64,000 nucleotides of DNA from Epiperipatus broadwayi (taxonomy: Eukaryota > Onychophora > Udeonychophora > Euonychophora > Peripatidae): assembly GCA_028023455.1 (NCBI GenBank), contig JAQFVV010000043.1:1-64000 (forward strand). The letters are read 5' to 3'. Numbering within the stretch: the first letter of the stretch is position 1; every line of letters starts with the position of its first letter. The position numbers and the translations under genes are program-made. Of the stretch, positions 34,300-45,464 are shown in pieces. A model generated the notes under the pieces. The model made no database searches, had not been told where the DNA came from, and worked only from the letters and a program-made list of their open reading frames with translations.

Positions 34300-34832
34300 A
34301 GAAGATAATATGTGAAAAAATCATTATCCTCTAATCAGTACACAGGCAATCTACAAGAAATGCCTATTAATGTACTGAAAAATGTTTTGATTCATGGTAT
34401 AAATTTAGCCAGTTCTTTTTTCTTTGATAGTGTACTTATTTGTAACAAAAATAATTTTTTCATATACATCTTTATCCCAGTTCGTTATGGATCTTTATAT
34501 GAGGATTCGTCTTAACAATCTTAATTAATTCATTATTATGATCATTAAAAAAATTTGAAACTTTTTTTATAAGAAAAATAAGTGCTGTTTTTTCAAGATT
34601 ATGGTCGTTTTGTATGATTGATCATCAAAACTATATTTTCCAAAAAAAAAATTGGGGATATTCACCCTAAAAATGTGCAGTAGCATTTATTCATTATACA
34701 AAAACAGGCAAAACTTACTATACGTTTTCAATTTAAGACTCATAGTTTTGTAGTTAAATGGAGATAAAAGGTGGCTGCTGGAGGCTTGCATTAGATCCTA
34801 AGATCTAGGTGCAGTGCTCTCAGATCCAAGGC

Positions 34833-34874
34833 TCCTCACTGACGAAGGCCACAAGCCAGAAAATAGTCTGGGGA
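34833..34874 (+). ncRNA. Hammerhead-ribozyme-like motif, R1 dimer unit 1
   Basis: Stem I TCCTCA (34833-34838), CTGACGA (34839-34845), stem II GGC (34847-34849)/GCC (34855-34857) with CACAA loop, GAA (34859-34861), stem III region AATAGT, C17 at 34868 (GTC triplet), stem I partner TGGGGA (34869-34874). Compared with unit 2, stem III has one C-to-A change that breaks its inner pair. Confidence 0.6.
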
Positions 34875-35272
34875 TATTGGATGAGTAGGCACTAGATAGG
34901 GATTTTATGCACAAGCCTCTTACTCTAGCTTGCTGTGTGTGGTAATACGTATAGTGAGTTTTGCCTGTTTTAGTAACAGCTATAAGCAACCATAAGAAAT
35001 GGTGATCATATGATGTTTATTGGCTTAAAACCAATCCTGCCTAATAGGATAGTGGTGGCTATGGTTATTAAAGAACCAAAGATACCAAAATGTATAATAC
35101 TGAATTGAATTCAGACTTATATGACTATATAAGCAGATGGGCTTGAATTGAAAATATTAAGGTGTTTTCAATTTAAGACTCATAATTTTATAGTTAAATG
35201 GAGATAAAAGATGGCTGCAGGAGGATTGCCTTAGATCCTAAGATCTAGGTGCAGTGTTTTCAGATCCAAGGC

Positions 35273-35314
35273 TCCTCACTGACGAAGCCCACAAGCCAGA
35301 AACTAGTCTGGGGA
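35273..35314 (+). ncRNA. Hammerhead-ribozyme-like motif, R1 dimer unit 2
   Basis: Stem I TCCTCA/TGGGGA (35273-35278 and 35309-35314), CTGACGA at 35279-35285, GAA at 35299-35301, stem III ACTAGT and the GTC triplet ending 35308 are intact. Stem II has one mismatch (GCC facing GCC). Confidence 0.6.
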
Positions 35315-35470
35315 TATTGGATGAGTAGGCACTGGATAGTGATTTTATGCACAAGCCTTCTGGCATCCATTGATTACTCTAGCTTGCTGTGTGTGGCAAT
35401 ACGTATAGTGAGTTTTGCCTGTTTTAGTAACAGCTATAAGGAAGCATAAGAAATGGTGATCATGTGATAT

Positions 35471-36424
35471 TCATTATACAGTGTTTTGATTATAGAATTA
35501 AAATATGATTAAGAAAACATTCAGTACTTTCATTTGTAACATATTCAAAATAAAAAAGATTTTCATCTTTAACAACTACAAATTTAAAAAAAAATGCCAG
35601 TTTCATTCAACTTAAAACATGTTGAGTCTTTATAGCGTGTCATCCGCTTGCGTCATCTGATTCGTTGAAATTTTTTTTTTTTTTAAATTGCGTGAAAACT
35701 ATAAGCATGACATTAACAGAAAAATCACAGCATTCATTGCTGCTTAATTCCATCTTTTAAATGATATATCACAATTTGAAATCGAATAAAATTTGAGTTT
35801 TTTATTAATAGGTGAATTTATTTTTTTCTTTTCTTGTCACTTTATTACTTTACACGAGGACGATAAAGGCAGAAAATCTTTATCGGCCTTATTAGTAAAT
35901 AAAATGGATTAAAAATACACTGATAATTCGCATTTCAAGGTCTTCAACGCGATATAAACGTAATCACGGAATATTGGTCATAAGTTATTAATTTTAATTT
36001 TTTAATTATTTGAATATTTTAAATTTTTTTTTAATTATTTGAGAAACGGTATATTAATTTGTTTGCATTTGTATTGGTGTGTGTGTGTAGTATGTAAATT
36101 ATATAATATTAAATCATTTATGCTCTTTATTATACAGTATATAAATTTGTATTCAAATATAACAAAAGTGCAGTGTAATTTTGGGTCTCAGATCCAAGTT
36201 TGAGGCAGTCTTATTTTATAGACATAATGATTCTCAAAGGGTTTAATAATTTATTAATGTGTTTATGTTTGTCTTTGCACTCGCATGTTTGTGTTTCTTT
36301 AACAAGTCACGATTTACATATATAGAACAGTGCAATGTAAATTTTAAGTCTGACTAATCTTGTGTTATATCATTAATTTTGCCTATTATGGTCTGGATGG
36401 ACTTTTCAGTTACTATATATATAT
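35471..36424 (+). other. Intron, with a foldback fragment
   Basis: AT-rich intron. At 36094-36140 TAATATTAAATCATTTATGC is the outer arm of foldback family F2, truncated. Nothing else recognised. Confidence 0.45.
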
Positions 36425-38157
36425 TGTAACGGGCACACGACGATCGAAGGCTACACTTCCCTTTTATGTGTACATAATGGGGAATTCTATAATTCAAAAT
36501 CGTCCACTTTCCGTTACCGCAAGCAGAGAGAAATATGAAAATAGACGAGTCTATCTCCGTATTTGACCGAACCCGTATGCTATACGGGTATAGCCCCAGG
36601 TTATGTTTCCCGATCAACTTTCTCCTGACTGCTGCAAGATTTGACAGAGTTACAGCGCTTAGATGATTTATAAATTTAACGGAATCAAACACTGCACCAC
36701 CAAATTTCACATGTTAATTCAATAATCAAAAAAATGAATAATAGTTCCCCACCCTAAGACTAGACTATCCCTTTTTGAACGTGGCAAAGAACGAGACAAG
36801 ACAGATTTAAATAGAAAAAAAAATATATTTAATAGAATAAATCAATCATAAAAAAAATCTATAAAACACATTTACATTAAATAAAACAGATTATGATCTA
36901 TAGTGCTACAAGAAAAAGAACACATAAAACTCTTATAAATGCTGGTACATTTATAAATCGTCACTCTGGGTATTTATCAAAAAAAAATTCAAGAATGTCT
37001 TTATCATTTACAAAAAGCAGGTGGCCATTGTCTAAGTCAACGATGTGCACATTGAAATATATATATATAAAAAAAAGTATGTATCTTTACCTAGGTTTTA
37101 GTCTCTGAATTTATCCGACGTCCTGCCGACCGCCACGTGGATTTCTCCACTTCTTTAGGAGGGACGGTCGCTCGTAGGTTAGATTTGGTTGTGTATAGCT
37201 TCTCAGTGTTAAGGCATCACGGACGAGGCATCAAGGACAAGGCAACTAAATGAATCCATCGGCAGGTGCTACGACGGCGGTTATTACATATTGACAAGAA
37301 CCATTAGTGCAGTAAGTCCGGATCGACCAGCGATCACGATGGCCTTAGCCAGCCATTCTAGATGAAGCACCGATGTTAAAAATCATATTTGCTAACTATA
37401 TCGGTTGATTATCGGAGCTGTGTTTTACCACCCTCTCAACACGAAGTCTCTAGCTCTAATCTCAACTGAAAAACTTTTTTTTAATTAAAAAATTCCACCA
37501 GCCTATGTCCTTCCGATCCTTTGTTTTCACTTTCATTCACACCTTCTTTTTACTATGCCTTCGGCCATATGTAAATTTGTTTTACCCAATCTAGTAGCAC
37601 TGTGTACATTTATTTATTTCAATATTTTCTAATTTAATTACACAGATTTTAATGCATGTTTTTCTCTCTTTTTTTTTTTTATTTAAGTTTGGACAAGCAT
37701 TTATTATTGCTGTCTATATCCTGCTTCAAATACACTCCATACACGCATTTCGTTTATCGTCAAATGTGTACTTTAAAACCCAGATCCTTATCTTTTGATT
37801 ATGTTTAACTTTCTATGTTTTGCGCGCTATTTAAGGTTTTTTTAAACTTTACTTTCTTTCAAAATCAGATTCTAACTTGCATTTGATTTATATTCCTTTA
37901 TCACTTTATTTTTAACGTACACCTCCAATATTTCTAATTTTACATTTTAATTTCACCAAAATCCGAACTTTGGAGTGTAAAAGATAAGAATCTTTTTGAT
38001 TCTAATTCCTTTTTAATTAATTGAAACATTTCTTTGTTCTGTAAATTTTCTAAGCTCGCTCTTTTTTCTTTTTTATTTATTTTATCAAACATGATATTTA
38101 ATATTCTGTGAATGTTTAATATTTATATGTGTGACCGCAGTATGTGCGATCATCACA
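36425..38157. repeat. Possible solo LTR
   Basis: A GC-richer segment begins TGTAACGGGCACA, the same 13 bases that start the 42.6-kb element's LTR in its sense (minus) orientation. A compatible end is ATCATCACA at 38157. Both sides are then flanked by ATAT (36421-36424 and 38158-38161), a possible 4-bp target duplication, though in AT-rich DNA this is weak. No coding capacity is seen. Confidence 0.4.
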
Positions 38158-38345
38158 ATATATTTGTACATGAGATGGCCTTGAAACAAAATAGTGTTGT
38201 TCACATCTCCATCATACATGTAAATTTTATAAAGAACTGATTTCAGTAAAAATGATGTAAAATTATTGATTCAGGGTTTATTAACAGTTTTTAAGCAGTA
38301 GTGATTTAAATGGCCAGAAATATTTTTCTTGAATATTATTTTAAT

Positions 38346-38558
38346 AACCACTAAACATCACATGATCACTATTCTAGGTGCACTGCTCTCAGATCCAAGG
38401 CTCATCACTGATGAAAGACACAATCTAGAAACTAATCTGGGGATATTGGATGAGTAGGTACTAGATAGGGATATTAGGCACAAACCTTCCTGCATCCATT
38501 GATTATTTTGGCCTGCACTGAGTGGTGCTACTGTATGGAGAGTTTTGCCTTTGTTATT
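38346..38558 (+). repeat. Family R1 copy with hammerhead motif
   Basis: Begins CACTAAACATCACATGATCAC (R1 tail), then jumps to the ribozyme region and ends in the R1 arm GTGGTGCTACTGTATGGAGA and GTTTTGCC. Part of the unit between tail and ribozyme is deleted. Confidence 0.7.
38402..38443 (+). ncRNA. Hammerhead-ribozyme-like motif with covarying stem II
   Basis: CTGATGA is at 38408-38414 and GAA at 38428-38430. Stem II is AGA (38416-38418)/TCT (38424-38426) around the same CACAA loop, where other copies have GGC/GCC, so two base pairs have changed on both sides. The cleavage triplet is ATC; stem I and stem III each have one mismatch. Confidence 0.55.
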
Positions 38559-39351
38559 TTAATAATATAGTTTGTTATTTTTAAAGAAATGGCTTGCCAT
38601 TCTTTAGATAATTATCTTTGTGTTTAGCAGACGGTGATAAATATTGTAACTTTGTCATAGTAATATATTCGTAATTACTTCATTTGTATTTAGGCGTCCA
38701 TCTTATTTTATTCTTATATTTGGTCGATAGAAGTAGAATTAGTTTTTAAAATAATATAAAAATCAGATTACCTTGTCAGCCATTAATAGTCAATTACAGG
38801 CCAACAATCTCTACAGTATTTTTCACAGAAATGATCTAACTAATTAATTAAAGTCTACGATGCAGCTCTAATATTGAAATGTTAAAGTAAATTGTTTCAA
38901 GTCTAAATAATATGAAGCTTTACCTTTACTAATTTAGAATTATAAAACTGTTTAAAATCTCAGAAATTAATTTTAATGTTGTATGATTTTTTTTGTATAC
39001 TTTCCAACTTGAATTTATTAGTAAATTTTTGAAAATTTATCAATATAGCATTCTTTGACATCTTTGATGGTTATCAGTGTATGTCTTTTTCCAGTTCTCT
39101 GAGTTTTTAAGGCGTTAATCACACCGTATATGTAAATAGAGTTAGGTCTATTTATAATTAATGAAACTTAAACACTATACAATTTATATTTGTTGAATCT
39201 TTTAATTATTTTTTAACTATTTGTAAGTCATTTATAGTATAAAATTCTGCCTGTACAATACATAAAAAATTGATTTGCTACTTTATTATGTATAATCTTT
39301 ATATTGCATTTACGTTTGTTAACCTTGTTTTTTTGTTTTTTTTTTTAATAG
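38559..39351 (+). other. Intron, no feature seen
   Basis: AT-rich intron before exon E. Confidence 0.4.
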
Positions 39352-39467
39352 ATATGTGTAATATTAAAGATCTTTTGTATTCACGAAGACAACAAAAGTT
39401 TTCTCTCTTTACAAAAAGAATTAGTACAAACATTCGCATATGTTTCTTATTGGAAATGTAGGCAAAC
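39352..39467 (+). CDS. PPP4R1: PPP4R1 exon E (116 bp, ends in phase 2)
   Basis: The exon is read in the frame left by exon D and encodes ICVILKIFCIHEDNKSFLSL, then a segment ending LVQTFAYVSYWKCRQT. The last block corresponds to LVENFxxxxKWSGRQ of vertebrate PPP4R1. The acceptor is a long T tract ending AATAG. The donor GTAAGT at 39468 splits a Thr codon after two bases, and exon F supplies the third base. Conservation is weaker in the first half, normal for this part of the family. Confidence 0.82.
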
Positions 39468-39545
39468 GTAAGTATATCTATTATTACTCGTTCAACTTTT
39501 TAAGGAACTAGTTATGTTTTTACAATCTTTTTGGATTTTTTGCAG

Positions 39546-39703
39546 GTATTGTCATATGTGCCATTACTTTTTCGATGGTAAAGCGATCAGTCACGATTTG
39601 TTTGCACAGCACTTTCTCCCATCATTACTTACACTTAGTAAAGATCCTGTACCTAATATACGTATAGCGGTTTCGAGAACATTATCCAGTCTTATAGCTT
39701 TAG
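39546..39703 (+). CDS. PPP4R1: PPP4R1 exon F (158 bp, phase 2 to phase 1)
   Basis: Only 78 bp of intron separate this exon from exon E, in contrast to multi-kilobase introns elsewhere. It encodes YCHMCHYFFDGKAISHDLFA and then FLPSLLTLSKDPVPNIRIAV, followed by SRTLSSLIALG. This matches the family's LMPHLLTLAxDxVPNVRVLLAKTL HEAT repeat. The acceptor is TTTTTTGCAG. The donor is G|GTTAGT, one base into a codon that exon G completes as Glu. Confidence 0.9.
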
Positions 39704-40671
39704 GTTAGTTTTATATGATTTTAATTTCTTGTTCTTAAGAAGTTAATTTTAAATCTGATTTCATTAAGATTGCGAGTACTTAGCTAATAATTCCCTTCTT
39801 TGTCTTTTTTTTTTTTATATATATTTAAAAGTTTGTTTTTCGATATCACTGAAAAAAATTATTATTTTGTCCGCAATTATATAAACACTGAATTATTGTG
39901 GTTAAACACCTGTAGAGGTCCCTACTATCGCATTTTACACGCATATTCTCGAGGTTACAGCCTCGGTAAATATTATAAACACGGAATGTTGATAAGCAAA
40001 TTTCATCTTACTTTCCATCTTGTAATGTGTTTTTTTTTTATTTTATATACTCAAACGTTGTAATTTTTACAAATAAAGTGATAATGATACATTTTTGAAA
40101 ATTCAACTGAGAAAAATTATTTAGAGAAAAAAAAACTTTTAAAAACATTCAACAAATATAGTAGTTGAAATATTGTATTATGAGTAAGAAAAAGAATTCC
40201 ATGAGTTATTAGCTATAGAACCGTGATAAAGATGAAAAGGGAAGAAACTCACTTTAGTGAAAACTTGGAAAATTTCGGGAATTAAAATAATTAATTCTCC
40301 ACAATATAATATAACTTGCCTCTCAAGTCAATTGCCTTTGTATCGAGGTTTTGTTAGTGTCTTAAAAGTTAGATAGTCTCTAACCCAGACTATAAACTTC
40401 GTTTGATTAGGTTATAATTACTTTCACTTACATCAAGAAAGAGATTTTGCATTGCTAAGACAAAGATTTCAGAATCTCTTGTGCTTAATCAGTATCACTT
40501 AGAATCTAGGGGACTGATCTAGATTCTGTGAATATATTAGAATAATTATGAAATAAGAATATCATTTCAGAAGAAGTGAAGTTTATTAGAGATTTATAAA
40601 TAATGAAAAAATAACAAAGAATGTACAATTTTTTGATAATTTGAAACAAAAGAATAAATAGTAGCAAAGTA
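39704..40671 (+). other. Intron, no feature seen
   Basis: AT-rich start of the last large intron. No recognisable coding or repeat structure. Confidence 0.4.
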
Positions 40672-40985
40672 TCCATACAGTAGTGTAAGCCAAAGTAATC
40701 AATGGATGCTAGAATGGCTTGCACTTGATGGCGCTAGTGTATGGAGAGTTTGGGATTTAGATATAAAGGTTATAGAGTTGACAAAGATTATGTTGTGGAA
40801 ATGGGATGGAGCAGAATATGGGAAAATTTAGAGTGGGGAATGGAAAATAAAGTGGCTAACAGGTTTATCTTGGCATAATTGCTGAAATATTCTTGACTTC
40901 GTTTAAGGAGAAGCCACAATACATCATTACTATGTACGCATAGGAAATGGCGATCATATCATGTGTTAGTAGTTTAAAAGAATAA
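40672..40985. repeat. Family R1 remnants
   Basis: At 40672-40755 CCATACAGTAGTG...AAGTAATCAATGGATGC and its inverted partner CTTGCACTTGATGGCGCTAG form a short palindrome. At 40945-40985 AGGAAATGGCGATCATATCATG is the R1 tail. The ribozyme part is absent. Confidence 0.6.
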
Positions 40986-41292
40986 ATATATAAAACTGTA
41001 CATATTCTGCCTTTGCCATAACTATATATTTGATAAGTATAATTTTTGTTTTTATCTCTTAAATACGATTATATATTATATTGTAATTGTCGTTATATGT
41101 TGGACTATTTCCATTATCTAGTTGAATTGTTAAATGATTTTAGAAAAATTCCAAAGTTTATTTATACTTATTCAACTGCTAGGAATAATAAACATGTTAG
41201 TGAAGTATTTAACGATTTGAGTGATTCTCATTTTTAACTAGTTTTTTTTTTTTTTTTAAAGCTAGTATATACAACTTAATAGCAGATACCAA

Positions 41293-42590
41293 ATGCATAT
41301 AATTCCGGTTTATGCCCGAACAAGTTCTCATAGTGATGAAGTAGTAGAAGATTTTTATATGGATGTACAAAAGGCTTTTGATCAGAGTAAACAACATTTA
41401 AAAATTGTTATGGGAGACTTTAATGCTAGAATTGGTAAACAAATGAAAGATGAAAGTGCTGTAGGTAATTTTGGTTATGGTAATAGAAATGAGAGAGGAC
41501 ATAGACTTGTGGAGTTTGCAGAAAAAGAAAAACTTTATATTATGAATTCTCTTTTTGAGAAAAATGTTAAGAAAGGAAATGGACATGGAAGCATCCAAAT
41601 GAAGGTACAGCAGAATTGGATTATATTTTGACTAACAGGAAATATATATTTCAAGATTGTAATGTTCTTAATAAATTTAACACAGGAAGTGATCATTGAT
41701 TAGTAAGGTGTAAGATACATGTTAATGTAAAACTAGAGAGACAAAAATTATTAAGAAAAACAATATTTACAGTTGATATTCCTAATCTTCAGAAACATTC
41801 TAATGAATTCAAATTAGAACTTAAAAATCCGTTTCAAGTATTAGATTTTGAACATGATTCAGATTTGAATGAAATTAATATGAAAATAACTGATACACTT
41901 TTAAAAACTGCAACAAAGATAGCTGGTAGAAAAAAGCAGCAATTGACCAATAAAATTTCTACTGAGACTAGAGAATTTATGAAGAAAAGAAGGAATATGA
42001 AGATATACAAAAATGATGCATTAAAAAGGATTGAATATCTCGAATTTTGTAAAATGGTGCGGAAAAGAGTTGAAAATGATATAAGAAAGTATAACTGTGA
42101 ACTAGCAAGGAAAGCTGTAGAAGAAAATAAAAGTCTTAAGAATGTAAAATAACATTTTGGTATTGGTAGGAAATTTATATCTGCAATAAGAAAAAAAGAT
42201 GGATTATTACTAAAAAGAGAGATGACATCATGAAATTGGTAGAAGATTTTTATCAAGAATTATATAGTAATAAAGAACAAGTACCTCCTATATCTATTAC
42301 ATCTTCCGAATTGCCCTGAATTTTAAATGAATAAGTGAGACATGCAATTAAATGCATGAAGAAAGGAAAGGCTCCAGGTATTGATGGAATTATAATTGAT
42401 ATATTAAAAGAAGCAGGTGAAGAAATAGAAATTTTTTTAGCAAAGTTATATACCAAATGATTGGAAGAATGCAGTAATAATATTAATATTTAAAAAAGGT
42501 GATAAAGAAGATATTAAAAATTATAGACCTATCAGCCTTTTATCAGTTTTATATAAAATTTTTACCAAGGTAATTACAACTCGTCTACAG
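41293..42590 (+). pseudogene. LINE endonuclease/RT, 5' part before the LTR insertion
   Basis: Contains VMGDFNARIGKQMKDESAVG, a frameshift, GSDH followed by a stop, then TNKISTETREFMKKRRNMKI, KKAPGI-type RT sequence (KGKAPGIDGI near 42365-42395) and [20 protein letters not shown] just before the break. At least four frame disruptions. Confidence 0.8.
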
Positions 42591-44839
42591 TGTAACGATC
42601 TGGAGAATTTGAGCTTAACGTAATCTGCCCTACAGGGCGCCATCTAGGCATTTGAACCTAGAAAAATTTATAAAGTAGGCAGATACGTAAGTTCAAAAAA
42701 AAATAATAATAATTTTTTTTCTTTTATATATTTTGATATTCGGTTGTTAGCCCATTGTCGCTAGCTCAGAGAGTAGCAGAGATTTAAATTTCATAATAAA
42801 TTCTTATCTAAGAATATATAAAAAAGAATAAAATAGGCCACTGCCAGTAATTAACACACAAACATTTATTTACGCACGTATATAAAATTTAGCATTATTT
42901 TAGAATAACTTTTGCTTTGAATTTTAACTTGATTTTAGAATTTGATTTTACATTTTAATTTTTATAAGTTTATATTTTAAATTTTATAAGTTCGCACAGA
43001 TGGATTTATAAAATGTGTCTTTACTGTTGAGTATAGATCGGTTACATAGATTACACGGTCAAAAACATTTCAAAATAAACATAAACGATCAAAATATAAA
43101 ATCATTGATATCGTCAATTGCATAGGGAATACAAGAAACCCACTGGTGTTCATCATAAGATACCGCATTGACACCAATAACTTAAAAGACATCTGACATA
43201 AATACATCTCAGATACTCACCGTAAGGTATCAGTATTTACCGAATGTCTATATATTTTGATCAAATATGAAAACCAAAAACATAATAAACCGGTAACGAA
43301 CCCATGCAAACGTCCATACCCAACTTAAATTTAATGCATTTTTATTTAGGGTATCGAGTATGAATAAACTACATAGATCTGCATTTGAAAAGAAAATATT
43401 CTTCCCTGATTTAACTTTAGGCAAAAAGTTCGCAGTCAAACCGGCATCAATCCATCTGATACATTTATGTATTCAATGTAGCATGAAAATACGACAACAC
43501 AAAATACTATACTGTCAGGAATGTACATCTGAACAGTAAGTAGAGTTAGAGAAGACACCGTCTCTCCACCAACAGGAATGCTACATCTATTGGCGAGTAG
43601 AACAATAAACAAAAAACTCCATAGGAATGGATTGCGGTTCTTTGCCGACTTACAAACCCATCCATAGGCAAACAGAAGGTGTGTGGCATATATATGCAAT
43701 CCTGCCCGTAGCGGATCTCATACTACATCTACAACTACATCAATATATCCAATCCATTGACCTAATTCAACTATGAAACAAATAACCTAAGATTTACCCT
43801 CCCCTAATATAACTTTACAAATCTATGTAGCCATTCACGCCCGACTTAAGTTTAACATTTATGTAATTTAGTCTAACGAAAAACAAAAATCATATTAAAA
43901 ATTTAAAAGAACAAAAAAAAATAAATGGAAATGATTTTAAATAAATAAAAAAAAAAAAATACATCAAATAACATTATTAACATTAATTTACCTTAGTCAG
44001 ATGGGATTCTATTTGTATTATTTACTAAAAGGTTTAGAATTTAGAGTTCTTATTGTTTTCAAATGAATATAAAGTTCTTACGATTTTTAAAACATCCAGC
44101 TTTATCCTTTACAGTTGCTTGCCGTTGTTGGTAATTTTGAACGGAAATTCCCACACCGTACTGAAGACATTAGTATCCAGTTAGCCGTTGTTTTTATTTA
44201 TTCGGAGGTCTTTACTTGAGCTGGTCCTTAACGTAGAAAACGATGTCATTTCTCTTTTTTTTTTAGCAGAACTGAAGGGATTGAAGAGTGCGTCTTTTCA
44301 ATCCCTTCTCCTTCAACTCCGCACTAATACATATCTGTACTCTCGTAATAACTAATTAATTCTTTTATTTTCAAACCTTTCCTTTTATAATAATTTTGTG
44401 GATTAACTCAACATTGCGTCATGATGGTGAAAACCTTTTCGTTGAGGTCCGATTTCCCGATGGATTTCTTTCATTTGCTAAAAGTTTCTATTGTTTTCCT
44501 ATCTGACCGATGCTTATACATTTAAATACCCAAGGCTAGTTTACATTTGACTAATTAAATAATCATTTCCATTTTTCAATAACACCAATTAATTTGTTTT
44601 CAAACTTAAAGATATATTTTTATCTCCAAATCTTTTTAAGTTTTTGTTTTTAAAATACCATTTCTATTTTTAATAAAGTTTTATTTTAATAATTTTTTTT
44701 ATCTGTGCGATTTTATATATACGAGTTTAAGATGATTTTTTAATTTTCAATTTTTAATTCTTAAAAAAGAAGTTTTTATTTGCGAACTTTTATTCTTTTA
44801 ATGTTTACTAATAAAAAACAATGTAATGTGCCCGTTACA
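42591..44839 (-). repeat. LTR (3' LTR in element sense)
   Basis: 2249 bp, from TGTAACGATCTGG to GTGCCCGTTACA. It differs from the other LTR by scattered substitutions and small indels. It contains a strong hairpin, GAAGGGATTGAA with TTTCAATCCCTTC, near 44274-44309. Confidence 0.85.
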
Positions 44840-45464
44840 TATCAGTAAACTTGCTTAAAAAAAAAAAAAATTTTACTTAGGGTTAGTAATTACGGTACAT
44901 GATTAACGAAGACATTTACAAAAACATCCGGTTAGTAATTTTACAAGACTATATACAAAAAAAAAAATGTTGACTATCGTTTTCCTAAGGACCATCCACG
45001 TTTACACCTCCTCCCCACAAGAGTTCTATTTTTTTTATACATTTTATTTTTACACACGGCATGACAAGCAAATTTTATAAATTATTTATTTAAGACGGTT
45101 GCATTGAGGTAAATATGTTTTAAGAAATAATGGGTTCATACATGTATATTTCCAGCACAATTATAAATACCACCAACTTATTTATGACTGATTGAAATGC
45201 ATACATAGGGTTACACTGAAGAAATTCCCAAAGGTACTCATCGTAAGGCACCACATTTCGATCATAAACTTACGTGGCTGTGCACGCCTATACACGTTAA
45301 AACATAATATATATTAACAAACATTTCTTTCTGGCAGCGCTTTTATAAAATTTAAAGTATACGACTTTATGTAAACAGATAAAAATATCTCACTTTGGAA
45401 AAAGAAATTTACTCAGGGTATACGTGGTTTTTATTAATACATTGGCCCAAGTTGGGTGGCCAGT
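44840..45464 (-). other. Internal region of the non-autonomous LTR element
   Basis: 625 bp with no ORF of note. It holds the primer-binding site at one end; a purine tract is not evident at the other. Slightly GC-richer than the host. Confidence 0.7.
45446..45462 (-). other. Primer-binding site
   Basis: Minus-strand TGGCCACCCAACTTGGG starts two bases from the LTR. It resembles the tRNA-Lys-type site TGGCGCCCAACGTGGGG and the site at 907-922. Confidence 0.65.

Larger units (their letters stand above)
34690..35470 (+). repeat. Family R1 tandem dimer, hammerhead-bearing, plus strand
   Basis: Two head-to-tail units with a period of 440 bp measured between equivalent ribozyme positions (34839 and 35279). 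Each unit runs: GGTGGCTGCTGGAGG, CCTAAGATCTAGGTGCAGTG, the hammerhead, GATATTGGATGAGTAGGCAC, GAGTTTTGCCTGTTTTAGTAACAGC and AAATGGTGATCATRTGAT. The first unit contains, after this, a 150-bp spacer with ATAGGATAGTGGTGGCTATG. The inter-unit similarity is high. Confidence 0.75.
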
